From Marinobacter segnicrescens (GTDB lineage: Bacteria > Pseudomonadota > Gammaproteobacteria > Pseudomonadales > Oleiphilaceae): a stretch of 64,000 nucleotides of DNA. The stretch lies in contig NZ_FOHZ01000001.1 of assembly GCF_900111555.1 (NCBI RefSeq), positions 248,001 through 312,000 on the forward strand, given 5' to 3'. Of this stretch, positions 9,132-18,552 are shown in pieces (position 1 is the first letter of the stretch; every line of letters starts with the position of its first letter). The translations under genes and the position numbers were made by a program. Below the pieces are notes generated by a model that had not been told where the DNA came from, did no database searches, and was given only the letters and a program-made list of their open reading frames with translations.

Positions 9132-9240
9132 TGGGGGTATGGGTGGCCCTTTCGCAGCAGCGCCATGGAGGGCGCGGTGCAAGGCGGTCCATGGACGGAC
9201 CGTGAATTGCAGCGGAGAAAGGGCCACCCATGCCCCCAGG
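9132..9240. repeat. Large hairpin repeat R2 (structured intergenic element)
   Basis: A 23-bp inverted repeat (9132-9154 with 9218-9240, one mismatch) enclosing stem-loops GCGCC-ATGGAG-GGCGC (9161-9176) and GGTCC-ATGGAC-GGACC (9187-9202), then GTGAATTGC. It is related to R1 in inverted orientation. Compared with R1, the second small stem changes GGCCC/GGGCC to GGTCC/GGACC, a compensatory change, and the outer arms differ. The rest of the 8775-9343 gap shows no supported gene. Confidence 0.85.
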
Positions 9241-9288
9241 CCAGGCACCCAAATTTGCCGACCAAGAAAACCACCAGACCAAAACAAG

Positions 9289-9325
9289 AAAACCCCGAAA
9301 GACTCAAAGTCTTTCGGGGTTTTCA
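9289..9325 (-). terminator. Rho-independent terminator of oadGAB
   Basis: A perfect 16-bp stem (CCCCGAAAGAC arm) with a 5-nt loop, flanked by A and T runs, begins 18 bp past the oadB stop on the minus strand. Its symmetry means it could also stop plus-strand transcripts from dnaE2. Confidence 0.92.
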
Positions 9326-9343
9326 GACTACCAGCTACAACAA

Positions 9344-10681
9344 TCAGCCAAGCAGCTTGATCATGACACCGGCAGCTACCGCAGAGCCGATAACGCCGGC
9401 CACGTTCGGGCCCATGGCGTGCATCAGCAGGAAGTTCTGCGGATTGGCCTCAAGTCCAACCTTGTTGGATACCCGAGCTGCCATCGGCACCGCCGATACA
9501 CCGGCAGAACCGATCAGCGGGTTGATCTTCTCCTTCACTATGGCGTTCATCAGCTTGGCCATCAGAACACCACAGGCGGTACCCACACCAAAGGCGACGA
9601 TACCCAGCGCCAGGATACCCAGGGTCTGGGCATCCAGGAACTTGTCCGCCATCAGCTTGGAACCAACCGACAGACCCAGGAAGATCGTGGTGATGTTGAT
9701 CAGGGCGTTCTGGGCAGTATCGCTCAGACGCTCGACCACGCCACATTCCCTCATCAGGTTACCGAAGCAGAACATGCCCAGCAGCGGCGCTGCATCCGGC
9801 AGGAACAGAACCACGGCAATCAGTACGACCAGCGGGAAGACGATCTTCTCCTTCTTGCTCACCGGACGCAGCTGGGTCATCTTGATGGCACGTTCTTCCT
9901 TGGAAGTCAGCGCCTTCATGATCGGCGGCTGGATCATCGGCACCATCGCCATGTAGGCGTAGGCCGATACCGCAATCGCACCAAGCAGGTGGGGAGCCAG
10001 CACACTGGACACGTAGATGGACGTCGGGCCGTCTGCACCACCGATGATACCAATAGCAGCCGCTTCCAGGATGGTGAAGTCCAGGATGCCCAGCCAGTCG
10101 AGCAGTGCAGCGCCCAATACCGTACCGAAGATACCGAACTGCGCGGCAGCGCCCAGCAGCATGGTTTTCGGGTTGGCCAGCAGTGGACCGAAGTCGGTCA
10201 TGGCACCAACACCCATGAAGATAACCAGCGGCCCGATGGTGCTGCCGATAACAACCGAGTAGAAGTTATAGAGCATGCCATTGCCATACCCGAAATCCTG
10301 GGCAATGGAGTTGGCCAATGCCATTTCGGAATAGCTGGCCTCTTTCACAGCCACCTTGAATGCTTCTTTAAGCTCCGGTGTAACTGCCTGCCCAGCTTGA
10401 TAGGCCACATCCAGCGGCGCTGCCAGCGCAGCCAGGATCTGAGTACTGCCACCGTCCTTCAATGCAAAGTGGATGGCATTTTCCGCCGCAGTCAGGGCAA
10501 GCCCTGCCTCCGGGATGTTCGCCAGGATGCCACCGAAGCCAATCGGCACCAGCAGCAACGGCTCAAAGCCCTTGCGGATCGCAAGGAACAGCAGCAGCAG
10601 ACCGACGAGGATCATGATCGTCTGGCCCGCGGTTATGTTGAACAGGCCACTGCCTGTCCACAGCGTTAGTAATTTATCCAT
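9344..10681 (-). CDS. oadB: Oxaloacetate decarboxylase, sodium-pumping beta subunit
   Basis: A 445-residue polytopic membrane protein of the OadB/MmdB/GcdB family. It couples decarboxylation of carboxybiotin to Na+ export across the inner membrane. Family-typical stretches include [10 protein letters not shown], a [14 protein letters not shown] segment (the conserved region with the Asp implicated in Na+ transport) and a C-terminal [18 protein letters not shown] region. It starts at ATG 10681, 13 bp after oadA, and ends just before a strong terminator, so it is the last gene of oadG-oadA-oadB. Length is normal for the family. Confidence 0.95.
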   Translation of the reverse strand: MDKLLTLWTGSGLFNITAGQTIMILVGLLLLFLAIRKGFEPLLLVPIGFGGILANIPEAGLALTAAENAIHFALKDGGSTQILAALAAPLDVAYQAGQAVTPELKEAFKVAVKEASYSEMALANSIAQDFGYGNGMLYNFYSVVIGSTIGPLVIFMGVGAMTDFGPLLANPKTMLLGAAAQFGIFGTVLGAALLDWLGILDFTILEAAAIGIIGGADGPTSIYVSSVLAPHLLGAIAVSAYAYMAMVPMIQPPIMKALTSKEERAIKMTQLRPVSKKEKIVFPLVVLIAVVLFLPDAAPLLGMFCFGNLMRECGVVERLSDTAQNALINITTIFLGLSVGSKLMADKFLDAQTLGILALGIVAFGVGTACGVLMAKLMNAIVKEKINPLIGSAGVSAVPMAARVSNKVGLEANPQNFLLMHAMGPNVAGVIGSAVAAGVMIKLLG

Positions 10682-10694
10682 GGAATGCTGGCCC

Positions 10695-12491
10695 TTATGC
10701 GATTGTCAGCATTTCATCATCAGGGGAAACGGCATCACCGACCTTGACGAAGACTTCACCGACCGTGCCGGATTTGTTGGCGCGAACCTCGGTTTCCATT
10801 TTCATGGCCTCGAGGATGATCACCACATCACCTTCTTCCACCTGATCCCCGGGGGACACGTGAACCTTGAAGATGTTGCCACCCAGCGGTGCCAGCAGGG
10901 GCTCGCCCTCACCAGCAGCCGGGGCCGGAGCAGAAGCCGCCGGTGCGGATGAACCGCCCGCGCCACCTTTTGCTTCGATCTGGCTGATCTCACCACCTTC
11001 GTTCACGGCAACCACGTAGTCCTTGCCATTCACGTTCACGGTGTAGGTTTCCGGGCCGTCAGCTTTCTTCGCTGCAGCCGGGGCGACGTCGTCGGCACTG
11101 GGTACCGGCTCGAATGCATCCGGGTTATCACGGTTCTCGAGGAACTTCAGGCCGATCTGCGGGAACAGGGCGTAGGTCAGGACATCGTCCACTTCCTGGT
11201 CCGCCAGCTTAATGTTCTTCTCTTCCGCCAATTTCTTCAGTTCGTCGGTCAGCTTGTCCATCTCCGGCTCGATCAGGTCTGCCGGACGACAGGTCACAGG
11301 CTCCTTACCGTCCAGGACACGCTCCTGCAGTTCCTTGTTGAACTCTGCAGGGGCAGCGCCGTATTCACCCTTGAGGATAGCGGCGGTTTCCTTGGAGATA
11401 GACTTGTAGCGCTCGCCGGTCAGTACGTTCAGTACTGCCTGGGTGCCCACAATCTGGGACGTCGGGGTAACCAGCGGAATAAAGCCCAGGTCTTCACGAA
11501 CCTTGGGGATTTCCGCCAGAACCTCATCGAACTTGTCGGTCGCGTTCTGCTCACGAAGCTGGTTTTCCATGTTGGTGAGCATCCCCCCGGGCACCTGGGC
11601 AATCAGGATACGGGAGTCAGTGCCACGCAGGCTGCCTTCGAACTTCGCGTACTTCTTGCGCACCTGGCGGAAGTAGCTGGCGATTTCTTCAAGCAGTTCC
11701 AGGTCCAGGCCGGTGTCGCGGTCAGTGCCTTCGAGGATGGCAACGACAGCCTCAGTGGGCGAGTGGCCATAGGTCATGGACATGGAGGAAATGGCGGTAT
11801 CCACGTTATCGATACCGGCCTCGGCGGCCTTGATGGCGGTAGCCGTGGACATACCAGTGGTCGCATGGCACTGCATGTGAATGGGCACATCCAGTTCTTT
11901 CTTCAGGCGGCTGACCAGCTCATAGGCTACGTACGGTTTGAGGATGCCAGCCATGTCCTTGATGGCGATGGAGTCGGCGCCCATGTCGGCGACTTCCTTG
12001 GCCAGCTCTACCCACATATCGACGGTATGCACCGGGCTGGTGGTGTAGGGAATGGTGCCCTGGGCATGTTTGCCGGTCTTGCGGACAGCCTTGATGGCAC
12101 GATCCATGTTACGGGGATCGTTCATGGCGTCGAAAATCCGGAACACGTCAACGCCGTTCTCGGCGGCACGCTCACAGAACCGGTCGACCACGTCGTCCGC
12201 ATAGTGACGGTAACCCAGCAGGTTCTGGCCGCGCAGCAACATTTGCTGCTGGGTGTTGGGCATGGCTTTTTTCAGCTCGCGGATCCGTTCCCACGGATCT
12301 TCGCCCAGGTAGCGAATGCAGGAATCGAATGTGGCTCCACCCCAGGATTCCAATGACCAGAAGCCAACCTTGTCGAGCTTCTCGGCAATCGGCAGCATGT
12401 CGTCAAGCCGCATGCGGGTGGCCAGCAGGGACTGGTGTGCATCCCGCAGGATAACATCCGTAATCCCCAGTGGTTTCTTGGTGTCAGTCAT
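10695..12491 (-). CDS. oadA: Oxaloacetate decarboxylase, alpha subunit (biotin carrier)
   Basis: A 598-residue carboxyltransferase. The N-terminal TIM-barrel of the pyruvate carboxylase/HMGL type begins [19 protein letters not shown], includes [11 protein letters not shown] and the metal-ligand region [12 protein letters not shown] conserved carboxylase domain and an Ala/Pro-rich linker follow. A biotinyl domain carries EAMKMETE with the biotin-attachment Lys near residue 564. It transfers the carboxyl group of oxaloacetate to biotin; OadB then decarboxylates it and pumps Na+. It lies between oadG and oadB on the same strand. Confidence 0.95.
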   Translation of the reverse strand: MTDTKKPLGITDVILRDAHQSLLATRMRLDDMLPIAEKLDKVGFWSLESWGGATFDSCIRYLGEDPWERIRELKKAMPNTQQQMLLRGQNLLGYRHYADDVVDRFCERAAENGVDVFRIFDAMNDPRNMDRAIKAVRKTGKHAQGTIPYTTSPVHTVDMWVELAKEVADMGADSIAIKDMAGILKPYVAYELVSRLKKELDVPIHMQCHATTGMSTATAIKAAEAGIDNVDTAISSMSMTYGHSPTEAVVAILEGTDRDTGLDLELLEEIASYFRQVRKKYAKFEGSLRGTDSRILIAQVPGGMLTNMENQLREQNATDKFDEVLAEIPKVREDLGFIPLVTPTSQIVGTQAVLNVLTGERYKSISKETAAILKGEYGAAPAEFNKELQERVLDGKEPVTCRPADLIEPEMDKLTDELKKLAEEKNIKLADQEVDDVLTYALFPQIGLKFLENRDNPDAFEPVPSADDVAPAAAKKADGPETYTVNVNGKDYVVAVNEGGEISQIEAKGGAGGSSAPAASAPAPAAGEGEPLLAPLGGNIFKVHVSPGDQVEEGDVVIILEAMKMETEVRANKSGTVGEVFVKVGDAVSPDDEMLTIA

Positions 12492-12533
12492 CGTGTCAGC
12501 CTTCTGTTAAAAGGTTCTAGTGTTCTGCGCCGG

Positions 12534-12785
12534 TCACTTCTTGTGGCGTGACCGGTATTGTGCAATCGCTTTCTTTATTGCTTCCGCCGTGTCGGGATCA
12601 ACCGCAGCGGGTGCAGACGCTTTGGCACGTGGCGTCCTGGCCGGTGTAGCCGGCTCGGGCGGTGCAAATCGACCAATCATCTTGGACATGAGGAGTGTCG
12701 CGAATACCAGAATAATCAGGAATACGAACACGAAACCCATGCCTGCGATCATCAGGTCGATCGCCTGTGACATCAGCTCACTCAT
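12534..12785 (-). CDS. oadG: Oxaloacetate decarboxylase, gamma subunit
   Basis: An 83-residue small membrane protein with one N-terminal transmembrane helix (about residues 11-35, MIAGMGFVFVFLIILVFAT), an Ala/Pro-rich linker and a basic C-terminal tail (KKAIAQYRSRHKK). This is the standard layout of OadG, which anchors and assembles the alpha and beta subunits. It heads the minus-strand oadGAB operon. The 226-bp gap to dbpA presumably contains the promoter, but no convincing -35/-10 pair was identified. Confidence 0.9.
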   Translation of the reverse strand: MSELMSQAIDLMIAGMGFVFVFLIILVFATLLMSKMIGRFAPPEPATPARTPRAKASAPAAVDPDTAEAIKKAIAQYRSRHKK

Positions 12786-13011
12786 AACATGTGCTACCTG
12801 TGTTGAATGAAATGACTTTCCTCTGACAGCGGTATTCAGCCCTTACAACGGTTGGAACTTAGACCATTGTCGGAGGCAAAATCCTGCGTAATTTACCGTT
12901 TTATCCATAGGGGAGCAACTAAACAACCCCTCGCAAGCCCGCATTTTTTCAGTATTCCCAAAAAAACAATGGGCAAAACCACGTATCAGCTTTACACCGT
13001 TGCCAGGCCTC

Positions 13012-14400
13012 TCAAAGGCCCGGCCCGAGCGCCCTCACGCGGAACCGGCGACCCTTGATTCGCCCCTGCTCAAGGCGCTTGAGGGCCTTGTCAGCCACCG
13101 CCGAATCCACGGCCACAAAACTCTGATAATCCTGAATGGTAATCTTTCCCACCACTCCGCCGGGCAGTCCCGCCTCGCCGGTCAGTGCACCCAGGATATC
13201 GCCGGGACGGACTTTCTCCTTTCGGCCACCGGCAATGCAGAGCGTTACCCGTGCGGGACGCCATGGTGCCGGGGTGGCCGAAACCAGGTCACTGGCATCC
13301 AGTGGCTCGATTCCATGCCCCCGAACCTGCTCCAGGCGGGCGATCTTGTGCGCCCCGGACGGGCTGAAAAAAGTGACGGCGACCCCCTGGTTGCCGGCCC
13401 GGCCCGTCCGACCAATCCGGTGGGTGTGGGTCTCCGGGGAGCGGGCTGGCTCCATATTCACCACCAACGGCAGGTCATCGATGTCCAGCCCCCTGGCGGC
13501 CACATCCGTTGCCACCAGGATGGGGCAACTCTGGTTGGCAAACAGGATCAGCACCTGGTCCCGGTCTTTCTGGTCCATGTCCCCATGCAATGCCGCTGCC
13601 CCAAAGCCCTGTTGAGTGAGGAACGAGACCACGTCGTCACACTGCTGTTTGGTGGCGCAGAACACCAGGCAGGAGGACGGCTGCTGCGTTGATAAAAGAC
13701 CCGCAAGCGCCTTTTGCGCCTGGCCCTCGGGAACCTCGTAAAAGACCTCCCTGATCGCCAGGGCCGAAGCCTCAGCACCGGCCTCAACGGTGACGGAAAC
13801 CGGGGTCTGCTGATAGCGTTCGCTCAGCTGCCGAACGTGCTCCGGCCAGGTCGCAGAGAAAAGAAGCGTCTGTCGACGCTCCGGAGACCTCGCCACGATC
13901 GCGTTTACAGCCTCCTCAAACCCCATATCCAGCATCCGGTCTGCTTCGTCCAGTACCAATGTCTGCAACCGGTCCAGCGTCAGCGTGCCCTTGTCAAGAT
14001 GGTCCTTTACCCTGCCGGGCGTACCCACAACAATATGGGCACCATGACTCAGCGAGCCAATCTGGGGACCGATTGGCGTACCGCCACACAGGGTAAGCAC
14101 CTTGACGTTATGCCTGCTGCGAGCCAGCTCACGGATCGCTCGCGCAACCTGGTCAGCAAGCTCCCGTGTCGGGCACAGCACCAGCCCCTGGACCGCGAAC
14201 CGGCGGACGTCCAGTTTCTCGACAAGGCCTATACCGAAGGCGGCTGTTTTGCCCGACCCGGTCCGGGCCATGGCAATTACGTCCTGGCCGGCAAGAACTG
14301 GTGGCAGCGCCTGCTGCTGGATAGGTGTTGGCTCGGTAAAGCCCAGGTTCCCGAGATTGTCGAGCATGGCCTGAGACAGGCCGGAAATCTGAAAAGACAT
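13012..14400 (-). CDS. dbpA: ATP-dependent RNA helicase DbpA
   Basis: A 462-residue DEAD-box helicase. Visible motifs are the Q-motif region (FTEPTPIQQQALP), Walker A ARTGSGKT, PTRELA, VGTPGRV, DEAD (VLDEADRMLDMGF), SAT (LFSATWP), ARGLDI and HRIGRTGRAG. The C-terminal ~75 residues form the RNA-binding domain of DbpA type (GDILGALTGEAGLPGG, IKGRRFRVRAL), which in E. coli binds hairpin 92 of 23S rRNA. Its role is late 50S ribosome assembly. It is transcribed alone, divergently from the yaiL-like gene. Confidence 0.95.
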   Translation of the reverse strand: MSFQISGLSQAMLDNLGNLGFTEPTPIQQQALPPVLAGQDVIAMARTGSGKTAAFGIGLVEKLDVRRFAVQGLVLCPTRELADQVARAIRELARSRHNVKVLTLCGGTPIGPQIGSLSHGAHIVVGTPGRVKDHLDKGTLTLDRLQTLVLDEADRMLDMGFEEAVNAIVARSPERRQTLLFSATWPEHVRQLSERYQQTPVSVTVEAGAEASALAIREVFYEVPEGQAQKALAGLLSTQQPSSCLVFCATKQQCDDVVSFLTQQGFGAAALHGDMDQKDRDQVLILFANQSCPILVATDVAARGLDIDDLPLVVNMEPARSPETHTHRIGRTGRAGNQGVAVTFFSPSGAHKIARLEQVRGHGIEPLDASDLVSATPAPWRPARVTLCIAGGRKEKVRPGDILGALTGEAGLPGGVVGKITIQDYQSFVAVDSAVADKALKRLEQGRIKGRRFRVRALGPGL

Positions 14401-14451
14401 AGTGGAGGAATCCGGAAAGACGGGAGGTTACGGCGGAGGCCATGAGCCCCG

Positions 14452-14457
14452 TATAAT
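14452..14457 (+). promoter_or_regulatory. Candidate -10 box for the yaiL-like gene
   Basis: A TATAAT hexamer 44 bp upstream of the ATG in the divergent dbpA/yaiL spacer. No good -35 was seen at 17 bp spacing, so the assignment is tentative. Confidence 0.45.
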
Positions 14458-14501
14458 ACCGTAACTACGAACCAGATTCAGAAACATCAGCAGGACCCAC
14501 C

Positions 14502-15041
14502 ATGGCTTCATTACAGGACCAACTGCTCAAGGCCGGCCTGGCCGATGAGAAAAAGCTCAAACAGCTGCAGAAGGAAAAGAAAAAGCAGCGCAAACAGCAA
14601 CCCAAGGGCGCCATCCAGACTGACGAAGGCAAGCTGCGGGCCCAGCAGGCCCGCCAGGAGAAGGCCGAGAGGGACCGGCAACTCAACCAGCAACGCAACG
14701 AGGAAGCCCGCCGGAAGGCCATAACCGCCCAGATCCGTCAACTGGTGGAAACCAATCGCCTGGACCGAAGCCGCTGCGATGTGGACTACCAGTTTGTCCA
14801 CGGCAAGAAGATCAAGAAGATCCTGGTGGACGATACCATGACGGACCAGCTGGCCCGTGGCCGCCTGGCCGTAGTTATCGTCAATGAAAGCTATGAGGTG
14901 GTGCCGGAAGCGGTCGCCCGCAAGATCATGGAACGCGACGAAGAAGTAGTTGTGGTGTTGCATGATCGCAACAGCCAGGCCGACAAGGATGAAGACGATC
15001 CCTATGCCGGGTATGAGATCCCGGATGACCTGATGTGGTAA
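14502..15041 (+). CDS. DUF2058 (YaiL-like) protein
   Basis: A 179-residue protein beginning MASLQDQLLKAGLADEKK. The first ~80 residues are a highly charged, Lys/Gln-rich probable coiled coil. The rest is the conserved domain (RCDVDYQFVHGKKIKK, a Glu/Val-rich strand, and the C-terminal PYAGYEIPDDLMW). This matches the DUF2058/YaiL family, described as nucleoprotein- or polyxylose-associated in old annotations but without a settled function. It is a single gene; its neighbours give no functional hint. Confidence 0.88.
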   Translation: MASLQDQLLKAGLADEKKLKQLQKEKKKQRKQQPKGAIQTDEGKLRAQQARQEKAERDRQLNQQRNEEARRKAITAQIRQLVETNRLDRSRCDVDYQFVHGKKIKKILVDDTMTDQLARGRLAVVIVNESYEVVPEAVARKIMERDEEVVVVLHDRNSQADKDEDDPYAGYEIPDDLMW

Positions 15042-15158
15042 ATGGCTGCGGACGGCTCCGGGAGACCGTCTCAGGCCGCCTGCCCCGGCCATCACTCCGG
15101 GGTCGAACCGAACCCTGGTGATTACTGGTCACTGGAAGTCAGTTATTCCAGGTCCCGT

Positions 15159-15620
15159 TCAGGGCATACCAGCTACGAGGAACGTCCCGTTGAAAAGTAC
15201 ATGTAACAGAATGGGCATCCCGACCCCCTGATAACGCTCCCGAAAATACCCCAGCGCCAATGAAGGCAGCGCCACCGCCACCGCCCACCCCAAAGGTTGG
15301 TGAATAAGGTGGAGCAGGACAAACAACGCGCTTGTCACCACGTTTGCCGCGCTGATACCACCGAATGACTGGACAAAAAATGGCCACCGCAGAAGCTCCC
15401 CCTGGATAACGCCCCGGAAAAGCACCTCCTCCACCAGAGGGTAAATCACTAGGAATGCGGAAAGTGTCATTGCATCACCGAAATAGCCGGCGGCAAAACC
15501 ATCCGGTAACAGCCAGTGCATCAACACACCGGTTACTGCGGTGACAACAAGAAGTACCAGGACCTGGCCATCTCGCCAGGGCCTGGGAGCTCCAGCGTCA
15601 ATTACGCCATACCAGGTCAT
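15159..15620 (-). CDS. CPBP-family glutamic intramembrane protease, likely C-terminal sorting type
   Basis: A compact 153-residue membrane protein with about four transmembrane segments. The CPBP (CAAX protease and bacteriocin-processing) motifs are all present: LVEEVLFRG (the EExxxR glutamic-protease motif), a His in LFVLLHLIH, and HVLFN (HxxxN). Short dedicated members of this family (myxosortase-like, MrtJ type) are known to process C-terminal signals containing a Cys, a transmembrane helix and a basic tail. Such a target lies 720 bp away (16340-18032, same strand), which makes that role likely here. A general CAAX/bacteriocin-immunity role is the alternative. No partner prenyltransferase is nearby. 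Confidence 0.8.
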   Translation of the reverse strand: MTWYGVIDAGAPRPWRDGQVLVLLVVTAVTGVLMHWLLPDGFAAGYFGDAMTLSAFLVIYPLVEEVLFRGVIQGELLRWPFFVQSFGGISAANVVTSALFVLLHLIHQPLGWAVAVALPSLALGYFRERYQGVGMPILLHVLFNGTFLVAGMP

Positions 15621-15798
15621 TTAACAGGTCCCTTTATTTCGGGCATCCAGTTTCAGGGAATCCTGTCCCATTGACAACGTTTACAATCCAGGCTGGCCAT
15701 GCCAGGACTCAGGTGGCGAATAGGTATGAATGCCAACGCTCCTTGCCCAGCAGGTTGATCTAGACTCCAAGGGGTGTAACAGGCAAAGGAGCCGAACC

Positions 15799-16263
<465 letters not shown>

Positions 16264-16280
16264 ACCTCGCCAACCATAAA

Positions 16281-16309
16281 AAAACGGGGCTGATCTCCAG
16301 CCCCGTTTT
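16281..16309. terminator. Bidirectional Rho-independent terminator
   Basis: A 12-bp stem (AAAACGGGGCTG paired with CAGCCCCGTTTT) with a 5-nt loop lies between the convergent ends of the Gly/Gln-rich gene (plus) and the sorted protein gene (minus). A or T runs on both sides suit both directions. Confidence 0.9.
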
Positions 16310-16339
16310 CCTTTATGCCTTTACTGACCTGTCGCAGAC

Positions 16340-18032
16340 TCAGGCATCAGCACGACGTTTCCGCGCCCACAGACCCGCCAGCGCCAGCAGCACCATGCCA
16401 GGCAGTACCGGATCAAACGGCGAGCCCGGTCCACCAACGGTACAGCCACCACCACTGCTACTGGAGCGAGATGCGGGTGTTGCGGGTGTTGCCGGGATAG
16501 CCGGATCATCAACAAGCTCGTTCAGACCGGTGACTCGCATCGTGAACGTACAGCTTGTTTCGGTACCATCACTGGTACAGGTCGGCCAGGAAGCCGTATC
16601 GGTAACACTGATGGTCGTATTCAGGTTCACGTTGGCCAGGTCCTCAACCGGACCCTGCACGTAACCGGCAACACGCACCAGCTCACCCTCCGAGGCGTTA
16701 ATCATCTCGTTCATGTCTTCGAGGGTCATCGTTGAGCCGTCTGCCAACTCGTAAAGACCTTCATCGCCGGCATCCGGAAGCCAGGTAGCGAGGGTGGAAC
16801 CATCGGTGGTGTCTTCAACGGTTGGGGGATTATCCGCCCAGGTTTCGAAGTCAGCGATGGTTACCGCTTCACCGTCGATCAACACCCGGAAGGTGCCGTC
16901 GTAAAGCTCGGACGCCAGCAATTTCGACAGCGACAGGGCCGCAGGAGCGATATTGTCCGGGTCACCTTCGTCCAGTGTGTCAACTACCGGCCGAACGTTG
17001 CTCAGATCGTAGATGGTTGTATTTTCCCCTTCGGCATCGAAGGAAGTGCCATTCGGATCATAGATGGTGGCTGGCGCTGTCTCTGTACCACCTGCCAGAA
17101 GTATCGCTTCTATATCCACAGCCTCGAAGGTCTTCTCGTTGGTCTGCCAGTCTGTACCATCATTCCAGGCCAGCAAGATGGAATCGTTGGCCGGGTTGCC
17201 ATCGTGGTCGATGAACCAGCCCGTCGGCACGTTGGCCAGGGCATTCCAGTCACCAAACAGCTCCGAATACTCGACTGGGATCACACCATCCGTTTCCATG
17301 GTGTCCTCATCAGAGGCCGTGGTGCCCTCTGTGAACGCCGCAATACTGGTACTGAAGAATGGCAGGCCTTCTACGCGGCTACCGCCGAACAGACCACCAG
17401 GGTACTTGCCGATGGGGCCAATAGAGAGTTTGCTGGCCCCGTCCGCAGCCATGCCGAAGGACAGGCCATCTTCCGCTGAAGAAGGTGTGAAATCGTTGCC
17501 CACGCCAAAACCGGTTTCAATCCGGAAGGCCTTGAGGCCGCCCTCTACCAAATTTGTGGTATCCGTCAGGTTGGAGAACTTGCCGATCACCCGATACAGT
17601 TTCGAGGCATCATCGGCGGATACATTGAACACGAGATCAATCGGGCCGTTGGTTTCCGTTGTCTTCAGCTTGAAGCGCTTTCCGGAATCACCAGGCGCCT
17701 GGCAATTCACCTCAAGGTCAGGCTGGGCCATGATGCAGCCGGCGAACTGATAAACCTGCTCATCAATGGTGCCGTTGAAGGCCTCGTTATAGACCGAGAT
17801 CCCCAGCCCGATTTCACCACTGTCGTTAACCGGGTCGAGCCAGCCGAAGCTCGCAGTACCCGCTGTATCGGTATAGATCAATGTCTTGCCTTCCACTGGC
17901 GGGACAGCGAGGTTATCGGTGTTGACACTGTCTACTGTTGCCGCGAACGGCTGCTGGCGCAACACCCAGAGCCGAACACATAACCGCACAGGCCAGCGGT
18001 TGCCTCACAAACCGTCTCGTCATTTTTGTCAT
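16340..18032 (-). CDS. Secreted protein with JDVT-like C-terminal sorting signal; apparent frameshift in signal peptide
   Basis: Probable start is the ATG at 18032, with AAGGG upstream. It opens a Sec signal peptide (MTKMTRRFVRQPLACAVM...GVAPAA), but that frame hits a stop soon after. The long frame (549 codons from 17989) begins out of phase; removing one base at about 17948-17950 would join them as ...GVAPAA-FAATVDSVN, a good signal-peptidase site. So there is one apparent single-base frameshift. The mature part is acidic (Asp/Glu-rich), with no recognised catalytic motif. The C-terminus is a tripartite sorting signal: GGGC, then FDPVLP, a hydrophobic helix (MVLLALAGLWA) and KRRADA. The signal resembles JDVT-CTERM, whose members are paired with CPBP-family proteases like the one at 15159. 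Function unknown. Confidence 0.7.
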
Positions 18033-18552
18033 AGAGCTTACCCTTGGGAGTTCAGATTTTTCGGATACCACGGCATAACGTTAGATAGCACTCGCATGAA
18101 TACCAAAATAACGTTTTGGAATAAGCGACAAGCGGATAAGATTCAGATGAGTTTATTACTCATAGTGACGAGAGCGGTTTAAACCGGACATTGCTCGCCG
18201 TTGGCGTTAAATAATCGAAAGAACGCGGATTTATTAACTTTTAGCCACATTATGACGCAGCACAAGGAATACCCCTCATATAGGGCCGGGAGACCCCAAA
18301 CCGCTTGAAGAGTACCAGGACAGGGGTGTGACAAATTGACGCAGGCATGAAGCGCCCTCAGGGGCGTGGCTTATCAGGGGGGAGATCAACGAAAGTTATC
18401 ACGTCTGGCGCCTGTCTCTCGCACCAGCAAAACCATCAGGAATTAACTTGGGGCGTGGCCCATGCAGGTTACGGACTGCTGGGTATTCTGGCGAGATGAG
18501 ATAACAAGGCCCTTGAGAATGGACCTTGCTATCAGCTTACAGTACCCGGTTC
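18033..18552. other. Gene-free spacer of 520 bp
   Basis: No convincing gene was found. The first ~250 bp are richer in A+T than the flanks and should hold the promoter of the minus-strand sorted protein. A weak interrupted hairpin at 18505-18528 (CAAGG-CC/GG-CCTTG, then TTATC on the minus strand) may terminate the hydrolase gene. A GC-rich hairpin near 18350-18372 has no T run. Confidence 0.5.

Noticed and set aside
8868-9240. Integron attC sites or IS termini as an explanation of R1/R2
   Set aside because: No attC core sequences, no transposase gene and no obvious target duplication were found nearby.
8802-9360. Several small open frames between dnaE2 and oadB
   Set aside because: They run across the tandem and inverted repeats and mirror each other on both strands; no start signals or family similarity.
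9230-10669. A 479-codon plus-strand frame opposite oadB
   Set aside because: It is the antisense of a clear OadB gene; composition is His/Gln/Arg-rich and it has no domain.
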